Assembly (NCBI GenBank): GCA_964017185.1 | Contig: OZ024870.1 | Span: forward strand, 30,279,621 to 30,343,620 | Reading direction: 5' to 3' | Source of the DNA: Rugalucina vietnamica | Lineage: Eukaryota; Mollusca; Bivalvia; Lucinida; Lucinidae | Length of the DNA stretch: 64,000 nt | In this document: positions 54,758 through 64,000 of the stretch, piece by piece | Layout of the letters: the number at the start of each line of letters is the position of its first letter | Numbering within the stretch: position 1 is the first letter of the stretch | Notes under the pieces: model-generated | What the model saw: the letters and a program-made list of their open reading frames with translations, nothing else | Databases searched by the model: none | Told to the model about the DNA's origin: nothing | Translations under genes and position numbers: made by a program

Positions 54758-55108
54758 GGTCAAGTTACCTGCAGCGAAACTTTTTGCCACCTATTGTCTA
54801 TTGTTCATACAGACAAGGCTCCAGCGTATCATCGTCTGTCTTGAAACGTACACTGATGAGCAAATCACTAAGGTGAGCTACGGCACAATTCGGTCTCTCG
54901 TTTTCGTTTAAGTCTGTCTATGAGCGCTATAAGATGATGAATGTCATCACAAACAGACGTTTTTATATCCCACCTATTACCCAGTCTATGGACACTTTTA
55001 CTGTTGCCAGGGAACTTTTGTCCTTAAGCTATGTTATGGGTGGGATAGAAAAGTCTTGTTTGCAGCATAAGTATTCGCTTCCTATAGCACTCACAGCCAG
55101 ACGAAACT

Positions 55109-55152
55109 GTAAACCAGAGGACCGTTGGTCCTGTAAGCGCTCACCTGAAACC
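55109..55152 (-). repeat. Family C 3'-end fragment, inverted
   Basis: AACCAGAGGACCGTTGGTCC followed by TGTAAGCGCTCACCTGAA is the complement of the family C terminus. No body is attached; the 54760-55108 flank shows no unit. Confidence 0.75.
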
Positions 55153-55464
55153 TAGTAGTTGGCCTTATTTTATTTTAGATTGTTTTTGGGGGGACATTCT
55201 GGTGAAACAGAAGGCTCTTTGGCAAGTAGGTTTAATCTATTTTCCTTGTAAATTGGGAGTTCTGGTATGTTCCTTGTAAATCGGGAGTCCTGGTTTAAAA
55301 CCTGGGCTACTCCAATCTTAAGACTTAGTGGAGACTTTAAACAGAAGTTTCATCTCCACATGACCTTAGCTGTTCTGTGACTTAAAACACAAATTCAACT
55401 AATTGATTCTGTTGAAACATTTGCTGTCACTTCTAATCAGTATTTCATCAAATGTGTATTCTTA

Positions 55465-56103
55465 ATGCACCAGTCATTTGTATACCTGGCTCCCCTTGGG
55501 CTGGGGATAGCAGGGACATAGCTGGGCTTAAGTGCAGGGATTTAAATTCCAGGCAATATAGCAGTTAAGTGTCCAACCACACATTCAAACATGAATATCT
55601 TGCATTAATTTACATAAACTATTTATCTGTATTTTCGCATTTAATATACATGTATACTTTAATCTCTTGAGAACAAGTCACAATTGTTGAAATCTAGTAT
55701 GCCAAAATTATTTCAAGAACATAAGTTAATTTAAGTATAAGTACCTGAGTGTCAATTTAGTTTTTTCCCACCTTGGTTTTTGGAGTGGGAAGTTCTTTCC
55801 AATTGCGCCTTTTCCCGATCATTGCCTGCTTGTACCTTTTAATGCCAATGGTTGGAGCCTCCCTGATGTGTGTACGGGGTGTTCAAATTTATCTCCCCGA
55901 AACCACTAAGCTAACATGCCTAATCTCACGACCATGTGATAGGAGAATTAAGATTATATAAATATCGTAGGTCATTTGTCGTTCCTCATAATTGTCAGTC
56001 CCAGGAGGGCCGGGGCGTTTAGCAGGGCTTTAAATTTGAAAAGTTAATAGCCCCTCTATTCCCCCGTCCTAAAAGAGGCCGTGGATACAAATGACTGGTG
56101 CAT
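55465..56103. mobile_element. 639-bp MITE with ATGCACCAGTCATTTGTA ends
   Basis: ATGCACCAGTCATTTGTATA at the left is mirrored by GGATACAAATGACTGGTGCAT at the right (18-20 bp perfect). The GCTCCCC..GGGG-rich next segments are also roughly inverted. TTA precedes the left end (CTTAATGCACC) and AA follows the right (GCATAAC), so a short TA-type target site is possible. Dispersed repeat E (55735-55850) lies inside it. Confidence 0.75.
55735..55850 (+). repeat. Dispersed repeat E, copy 2
   Basis: TATAAGTACCTGAGTGTCAA, TTTAGTTTTTTCCCACC and CATTGCCTGCTTGTACC match copy 1 at 37.6 kb in order and orientation. Confidence 0.65.
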
Positions 56104-56279
56104 AACTTGCTGCTTTAGATGGCTTCGACAGTTAGGCACCTATTAAAAATCACAACAGTAATTTTATATTACTGACATTCCAAGACGGAGCATATACTTT
56201 TTTGATTCTCCACAATTGTTTTCATGTTTCAATGTTGATTTTGTGCTGTTAACACCTATATGTGTGTCTTTTTATATTA

Positions 56280-56480
56280 AGTTAAATGAGTGGCCATGTT
56301 TTTGGAAAAAGCGGTTCACTTGGCTTAAAATATGTCCTCTTTGTGTCAGTGCCTAATGTTTGGTTGCAATTTTCTTTTCTTTTTTTTCCACCTGGGTTTT
56401 TAGGGTGGGACTTTGGTTCTAACTGAGCCAGTTCTTTAACATTGCTTAGCTTTTTGTCTCTGTCCCTTCATGCATAATTT
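56280..56480 (+). repeat. Dispersed repeat E, copy 3 (diverged)
   Basis: AAGTTAAATGAGTGGCCATG, TTTTTTTCCACCTGGGTTTT and AGGGTGGGA parallel copy 1 (AAGTTAAGGTAACCGAGTGG and so on) with more substitutions. Confidence 0.5.
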
Positions 56481-57978
56481 TGTCATATAAAGGTCAGCAG
56501 AAAAGACCGTCGCCAATGGTCCAATTTTTATATGACTCCACCCCTCTTTGAGTAGAGAGGCTAGCCAATCATGCACAAAATCCTATTTGTCAAGCTTGAA
56601 TCCAAATAAAAGACTGAAAGGAATACAAGTGAAAAGAACTAGTCTTTGTAATCCAATAAATTTTTATTTATTCAACTACATTAAAAACATATCATAATAA
56701 TTTATTAGCCAAGCAGTAAAACATACATAAAGACTATTAGAATCTTATAAAACGACCAAAAAATGAAACTTAATGGATCATGAATGCTTATATAATTAAA
56801 ATATTTGATGAAGAAATAATGAGACTGTGTCTATAACATTAAAACCTTTGAAAAAGTCTAAATTTTGCATTACATTTCCGTTACTTATATAGATACCTTG
56901 TAAAAGCCATCATTGTGGTACATTTAAAGCTTACAGATTATAAAGTACAACAAGTTGTTAACAGGTTCAATGATGTCAAATTATTTTTGTACATGACAAT
57001 CATAAACTTGTAAATAAAACAAGATAATACACTTGTACTAACACTATACATTGCACCTGTATTTCTATTCTTTTTTATTCTATCTATTTTCACTAAAGTT
57101 TCTTATGTTTGTTTACATTTATATACATATATACTAAACAATCAACATATTTAGTAAAAAAGTTGATATATTTCAATCAACATCATCCCTGTGCAATAGT
57201 ATTTTATTGCAAAATTTGCAACAATATGCATTTATAAGCTTATCTCTTTGTCAATCACTCAACAAACTATACAGCACCAGTCCTGCTTCATACAAGGTAC
57301 AAATGCACCATTAAAATAAAACTTTTACAATGCATCTAGATGTTTCTTATCCTTAAAATAAAATTCATTATATCCTGTATATTTGCAGAGTTCACTTTTC
57401 TCAAACATTATAGTCACAGTCTCTTCATTTCTACAAACCTATATGAAATAATGTGGGTTTTTCCATTTTTTTTATAATTATTATATACATGTACAATTGC
57501 AAATACAAAGTAACAACAGGAAATTCAAAGAATTGCATTTTACTTTAGTTTAATAAAAATAACATGTGGCTTTATATACATATTTCAGTCATAAAATATT
57601 GCATTTAATTCTTGTAACAACCTGCATGTTAATGATAAAAGAACCACTTTTCTTTGTTGTTGTTCAGGTTAAGGTTTAATGTCCCAGTCATTAACTTTTC
57701 AGTAAGTCAAGTTAGAACTACTTTCTGAGTTCTTTACAAATACTCCTGGAAATAAAGCTATTTCCTCTCTGGATCCAATGGTGTATCACAGAGCATCTAC
57801 ACTCCTAGAAAAGCCAGTGAATTAATATCAATGCAGATACAGGACAACATGAATAATTTCAATCAGAACTAATTGCAAGAGCCAATAAAATTAAACAAAA
57901 ATGACTGAAATGAGCATGACTTAATGTTACATTTACAATACAACAACAACAAAAAGAAAAAAAAAAGAAAAGAAAAGA

Positions 57979-58024
<46 letters not shown>

Positions 58025-58409
58025 TGGCAACCCCAAAATTAGCTAAACCACCTGATTTAATATCGAGTGGGGTTACGCCTTCAATTGTTTACTCTAATTT
58101 GCATGTTTTTGCATTCAAAGGACATGGATTCTCAATTCTTCTGTGCCATGATACACAGCTTGGATGATTTTAAGAAATAAAGAGATTAATCTGAATCAAA
58201 CAGCTATTTTATCTGAATCAAGTCATAATTGTAGTAGCTAATCTTAGTAAGCAAAAATATTAAGCTTATTACCAATTCTGCTTCGCAGCTTTGTTTTATT
58301 GTGACGTTGTCATTATACAAACAACATTATTTGTCTCAAGAATGGGCCATGTCTTCGCACTGATTTCTTTTGTACTTCATTTATCTTCTGCTTCACATCA
58401 TTTTAATAT
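56481..58409. other. AT-rich flank 3' of the Helitron frame
   Basis: No coding frame. It presumably contains the Helitron 3'UTR and 3' terminus on its right side. A simple A-rich tract (AACAACAACAAAAAG to a run of about 40 A) lies at 57940-58021. I could not place the Helitron terminus: no convincing CTRR or T-flanked end with a near-terminal hairpin was identified by eye. Confidence 0.4.
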
Positions 58410-61400
58410 CTATTTGTCGAAGGCACAATATATAAGTTTATGATCAGACCAATAAGCCTCAATAACATCACTAAACACTTCAGAATTTGAAAAAATCAAG
58501 TCTAGCATTGATCCAGAGTCAGTTGTACATTGACTGATTTGCTGCATACACCCAAATAATGTTTCTACAAAATCCACAAACCCTGTATTGGCACCATCTG
58601 CCTGTATGTTGAAGTCACCTAATATGACTAATTTAGCGTTCAGATCAATAACTGGCCTGAGATGACAGTGGATATCCTGTCTAAAATCAGTATGTGAACT
58701 TTTGGGGTATTTGTACAATACAACAACTTGAACATAACTTCCTTGAACATTGAATATGTCAGCCAATATGAACTCAAATGACTTACATTGCATTTTTACA
58801 ACTTTCTGAATCTGCAAGTACTCCTTTACATATAATGCAAGTCCATGATATGGCCTGTTGTTTGCCTCTTTTACTGTGTCATCAAGTCTAACAAGTCTGA
58901 ACCGTTTCAGGGCAAAATGTACATTTTCATCCCTACTACATAATCTTGTTTCAGAAAATCCAATGACATCTGCTGCCAACACATTTGGTTCAAATTCAAC
59001 ATCCTTAAAATGTTTATGCAAGGATCTAGCATTGTTGAATGCGATTTTGGTTTTGCCAGGACCAATTTTATACAGAGGAATATAACAGAGCTCCAATGCA
59101 GCTTCTCTGCGTAGCCTTTCCATCTCTATATTCACATCATTATCTACAGCCAGAGCAGCTTCATTCATATTCAATATATATAAATCCTCAAGCTTTTTCA
59201 CTCGACTAAATGCAACATAGTGCATATGTGGCATTTTATACTTTCTGTCTTTCTGGGATAAATCAACAACTACCCTGTCTACTGTAGCTCCTTCAGCTTT
59301 GTAGACTGTTTTACCTGAAGCTGGTGTCAGTGGAAATTGGCTTCTTTGAAATGTTTTGTAGTTCAATATAAATGTTCGTTGTGTTTCAAATACAGGTGTC
59401 CAGTCTGAATGAATGCTTGAGTTGTAGAATTTCCTGTTTTTTTCACGTGTTGCCTTACCAACCCGAGGGTCATCAAACAATACCCAAATAATGCTAGGTC
59501 GATTTGTTCCTTCCATCCACCTGAAGTCAACATGTTTCACCACACCAGTAGCACCATTGGTTAAACCGTCTTCTACATCTACATTAGCTGTATGAACAAC
59601 AATCATTCCAACAACTACTGTTAATGACTTCTTCAATTGTCCTGTTTTGCCATAGTCTTTTGGAAGCCCATCAATCAGGGACTGCTGTCTTTTAGCAGGA
59701 ATGTTTGATGAGACAACAATGTCAAGGCATGGTATTATAAATTTTTCCCCTGGCAACTGACTCAAAATAGTGTCATTGTGTTGGTCTACATAAAAATTCT
59801 CCGCAAACAAATGAAGAGCGTCCTTTGGATAGTCATCAGTTTCATGGTCAAAAACACATGTCTGCAGCTTTTGTTTGTCTTCCTCTGTCATTTCATTCAA
59901 CCGAAGTCGGTTTAATAGTTGTGCAAATGCAAGATCATCTTTCTGCCTCATGATATCAACCAATTCATACATTGTAAAGAGTTCTTTCCATAAGTTTTGT
60001 CCTAGTGAAGATGCTCCCGCTTTCAAATCAAGACTTATCAAATAATCACCTACTGGCTTTAGCTGGTACAGATCACCCACAGCAATAACACTTAAACCAC
60101 CAAAAACTTCTTTTGTTCCCATGAGCTGCTGTAAACGAATGTTGATAAAATTTAATGTCCTGTTCCCTACCACTGATATTTCATCAATAATGACAAGTTT
60201 CAGATGTCTATACTTAATTCTGAATGTGTTTAGTTCATCAGCTGAAAGATGATTTGTGCCCTTTTGATACATTTTCTGGTGGAAAGCAGAGGAAATGGTT
60301 TGGCCACTTATATTAAATGCAGCAAAGCCCATGTAAGCACACAGTAAAATTCGTTTATCATCTGGATTTTCTCCATCTTTCAAATTCCACAATCTATACA
60401 GACATTGATAAAGTGCCCGAATAACAACTGATTTACCAACACCAGCACCTCCTGTTAAAAAAGCATAGACTGGTTCATCTTTGGATTTAATCCAGTGCAC
60501 AATATGGTTAAAGAATTCTCTTTGTCTCAAATTAAGACTTCTGAGTAGTTGTAAATATTCATCATCTGGTAATAAAATACCACTTGTTTCTACTGGTGGC
60601 ACTGAGCAAGTTGACTGTAATTCTATTCCAATGTCATAATGCCTCTGCTCTACAACTCTGCTTGGATTAAAGCAAACAAAATTTTCTGATTCTGCTGGCC
60701 CTTCTTCTTCCGTTTCTCTATTTTCTTGCTCTGCATTAGGTGCAATTTGATCATAGTCCCTTTCCTCATTTTCCATCATTTGTCTTGCAATCTCAAGCTC
60801 TTCAGCATGATGCTCATACTCATTTCTTTTGGTCATCAGGGATGTCTGCACGGAGTTAAACCGAGCTTCATATGTTCCAAAAGAACCCATTAAATCCTTT
60901 TGTTCATTTCGCCAAGGTACAAAAAGCATAAGCTGCTCTCTAAAATAATTTTCTGGATCCCTCTTTCTGTTGTATTTTACATACCTTATTATTCTTGGTA
61001 CTTTTCTTTTCTTGTATTTTGTTCCATTTTTTGCTTCGAACAACAGGTCTGAACTTTGACTGTTATTATCATCCAAGCTGTCATCACTTTCATCACCAGA
61101 GCTATTGACAAAACTGTCATCATCATTAGTGTCATCAACTTTCTTTGAAAAATTATTTCCTTTTGGATAAGTGACGTCAACCTTTGAGACATAATCAGCT
61201 AAACATAAATTTCCAAGCTGCCTGGGTCTTTTAGAATACCTCTGTATTACATTTTCAGATTCTACATCTGTGGATTCAGCAGGAAGTTCATCAAGAGCAG
61301 CTTTTGGCTTCAACAGAAAGATTCTTTCTTCTGGTATAGATGTGTTGATGAAAACAATATCCCTCGTACATTTTGTCAAAGGAATTTGCAGATCAAGATA

Positions 61401-64000
61401 AACAGCTTCTTGAGCACTGACCTCAACACAGTTAGAAAATACATTCCCAATATGCCTGACTTGTTTCTTTAGGTCAAGATTTCCTCTTCTAGCCTCTTTC
61501 GCTGCTGCCTCAAGTTGTGCACTCATACCTCTCTGTGATTTACTTATATAACCAACTATATATGAAGCACAACCGTATGGCTCAAGAACAATCTGAATGT
61601 CAAGATTGGCCTTCCAGGCAAGAAGTATGTTTTCATTAAATGGATTTATTCTCATTTCCTTCACTTTCCGCTTTAAGAAAACCTTTGGTGCTTTCAATGA
61701 GCTTCTAATGCAACAAATATAATCTTCGAAATCCATTCTAGCAATTTTTTCTAGAAACTCATCAAATGGTATGTCTTCATTTTCCTTACACTCATTCATT
61801 GATTTTTGGAGCTCTACATTCTTTTTCTTGTACTTGTCAATGTCTTCTTCAAGAGGATACAGCAACATAGTTTTCGGTAATGGTGGCAATGGAAATCCAA
61901 ACCTACATATTGGTTTCCCTTTTTTTCTGCAGGTTCTAGAATGTTTGTGACTTTGAAGGTTAACAAGATTTGCTGTTTTCTCATTATCACTATTGCAGGT
62001 AAGATATTGATCAACAAATTCAATTATTTCCTGTTCTGACTTTGTTTCTAAAGTTGGAGCATTTTCTACCCAAACAAGCATGTGAATATGAGGGGAGCCA
62101 CGTTGCTGAAACTCAACTCTATAAAAATAGTCAAGTACCTTTCCAATTGGCTCAGAACTGCTTTTTAGAATTGCATTGAGGAACTCTTGAACCCTATGAT
62201 CAAAGTACCTTGAACATGTAACTGGGTCTTTCTGAACTAGCTTTGTTTTCTCGTGCCAAGTAAGCCTTTCTAATTCTGTTTCAGAATATTCAATACCATC
62301 ATTCAATTTTGCTAACATCTTCAACAGATCTGTCCATCTAGTATCGGCAGCTGACAATGACATAAACCAAGTAGGCAAAGAAAGTTGTCTAATCATTGCA
62401 AAAATGTCTTTCTTGCGCATTTCTAAATAGGCAGGTGAATTTCTCAGTTGGCGAAATATATAATAGCCTTCATCAAGATTTACAAGTTTGTCCAAATAAT
62501 TTGCATCTCTAGCTTCAGCTGCAGTTATTTTTTGACCTCGCTTTTTACATCTTCTAACAGCCAAGTTGACTTTATCACTGATTTGTTTCATCTGCAGCTT
62601 TTTGTGTTTAAAGAATATGTTTGGAACTGACTGTGCAGCTCTCCTGTCAACACTTCTCAATTCCCATTTGACAATGTCACTATAATGAACAGGAACAATT
62701 CGCTCTTCCTTACTAGGTGGTGTTTGTCCACAGAAAATGGATGGGAAGCACAAATACTCTGCATCTTTATCATTATATAGACTTAAAGGATGTTGTCCTT
62801 CACCTGGTGCGAAAGTGAAAACTTTGTCACACTTATTGTCAATATCAGCATCATCCACTAATGTATCTATATTGCCAACATGGTCATTAGCATCTATCTC
62901 ACTATAATGATCAGAATCATAATCAGTTGGTGCATCAGTGTCCTTTTTACTTGTGATTTGTTCCTGCTTTTCATTATCCATGCTATGTTTGTCATTAGTT
63001 TGTTCTCTTGAAACTCCTAAAAACTCTCTGACTGTTTCCTCTGCACTTTCATTAATTCCCTGAAACCAGTCATCATCAATTACTATGCCAGAGTTCTTGT
63101 ATAGTTTGCTGTTGTTCATAAGCCAATGAAGAGCAGTTAAAACTCTTAATGGTCTAACATTTTCTTTAAAGTCAACTGTTTTATAGGAAAGTTTCTTTTT
63201 CAACTGGATAGCAACTGTAAAATTATCATCCATTGGCCTTGGCAGACAGTTTATTGTAGGCTGAATATCAACAGGTACGTTAATCACATTTCCTTTCAAG
63301 GAGTACTGGCCACCACGTGGTAATTCTCTTATCTGCATAAATGGAATACGCAGTGCTATTAACCTTTCTTCTAATTGATGTAAGGTTAGCTCTGGTGGCT
63401 TGATTGGCCACTTCATTCCATTAGTTACTGATAGCTTTGGAATTTTGCTATCTCTTAAGGCACTTAAGCAAGTATGACATATCCATTCTTTATTATTGAC
63501 AGATATAAAGTTTGTACAATGCTCTCGTTTACTTTCTGCTGGAATATGGGTATTCTTTAACATAGAAACACTTTTCCTGAACCATGTCTGGTGACAACAA
63601 GAACAGACATACAAAGGTCCAATGGAAATATCTGAATGAAATTGTTTGATAGCATTTTCAATATTTTCAAAGTCTTTGTGCTGAGGTTTTGGAACGCTAT
63701 CTGTGTCATGCTTACATCTTTTTCGAGGAACATTAATTCCAGAATTATCTTCAAATTTTCTTTTTTCCTGCCTTGCTTGTTGTTTCTTAATTCTCTCACA
63801 TTCAAGAAAATAAGGATTTTCCCTTGCCTTCTTTTTTGATGCATTCTGGTATACGCACAATACTTCATGAATATACGTATTCTCTCCTTTGCATTAAAAG
63901 TCTGATTTTTTCTTGCTGATTGCTTTGATTGCAACTGATACACAGTTTCCTTTGCCTTAAAAACAGGACTGGTTCTCACAGATTGCTTTGATTCTCTTTC
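58410..64000 (-). mobile_element. Helitron (Helentron/Helitron2 type) Rep-helicase-endonuclease gene, nearly intact, N-terminus cut by the window
   Basis: A single frame of about 1,816 codons ends at 58410. Order of parts, counted from 63860: a Cys/His zinc-like segment (about 87-127; CSCCHQTW..WICHTCLSAL). The Helitron Rep domain follows, with HUH motif GSPHIHMLVW (about 590) and paired tyrosines CASYIVGYISK (about 770). Then comes an acidic linker and a PIF1-like helicase: Walker A LTGGAGVGKS (about 1138), Walker B LVIIDEIS (about 1225), VGDLYQLKPV (about 1260), KAEGATVDRVVVDLS (about 1523) and VAFSRVKKLEDLYIL (about 1556). Last is an exonuclease-endonuclease-phosphatase domain (about 1605-1814) with NARSL, SETRL, GDFN and SDH catalytic landmarks. 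Helitrons replicate by rolling circle; the fused LINE-like endonuclease is the hallmark of the Helentron branch. All key residues are present. The frame opens after a stop with no ATG before about residue 101. The N-terminal KQSAR-type repeats continue upstream one frame away to the window edge, so there is a frameshift or intron near 63870 and the true start lies outside. Confidence 0.92.

Noticed and set aside
1..64000. CRISPR arrays, bacterial operons or prophage
   Set aside because: No spaced identical direct repeats with unique spacers, no ribosome-binding-site-led gene strings; repeats here are palindromic MITEs and tandem arrays typical of an animal genome.

Overview
The window looks like a eukaryotic, repeat-dominated intergenic and intronic stretch from an invertebrate, most probably a marine or freshwater bivalve mollusc. 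That assignment is inference. It rests on introns with GT/AG boundaries, tRNA-derived SINEs, LINE remnants, several families of hairpin-forming MITEs, the TAGCTCACCTGAGC-type repeats that I associate with bivalve genomes, and an arylsulfatase B-like gene with animal-type domain content. There are no bacterial operons, CRISPR arrays, rRNA genes or canonical free-standing tRNA genes.

Protein-coding content is sparse. (1) 14.5-16.4 kb, minus strand: two consecutive exons of an unrecognised, acidic, Ser/Thr/Glu/Asn-rich protein with a basic N-terminus. (2) 44.4-53.95 kb, minus strand: the last two exons of an arylsulfatase B/I/J-like sulfatase, separated by a 9.1 kb intron that has been a landing pad for transposons. 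(3) 58.4-64.0 kb, minus strand: a nearly intact Helitron of the Helentron/Helitron2 type. It combines an HUH/two-Tyr Rep domain, a PIF1-like helicase and a C-terminal LINE-type endonuclease in one open frame of more than 1,800 codons; its N-terminus is frameshifted and runs off the window. A decayed relative of its helicase region lies at 36.9-37.3 kb on the plus strand.

The rest is mobile DNA. 0-7 kb and 39-47 kb are rich in two small palindromic families, here called A (GAGCCGC ends, about 235 bp, 13 copies) and B (about 280 bp with a near-perfect 49-bp-arm hairpin, 7 copies). 7.2-10.9, 23.2-25.0, 34.9-35.9 and 46.9-53.5 kb hold family C, elements that start TAGCTCACCTGAG, end near GGACCATTGGTCCTCTGG and are filled with internal tandem units of about 160 or 460 bp. 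20.3-30.1 kb is a 9.8 kb structure with near-identical inverted termini and nested inverted arrays of a TCATAAAGAATC motif. 39.7-42.0 kb and 49.15-53.11 kb are two further long-TIR elements with 6-bp and 5-bp target-site duplications. A 1 kb tract at 25.9-26.9 kb is built on the palindrome AAGATATCTT.

The insertions can be ordered. Inside the sulfatase intron a family C tandem array was hit separately by a 5'-truncated LINE (8-bp TSD) and by a 3.96 kb long-TIR element (5-bp TSD), and the latter carries a second LINE. The regions not listed as genes show no supportable coding signal apart from two weak candidates at 28.5-28.9 and 30.7-30.96 kb.
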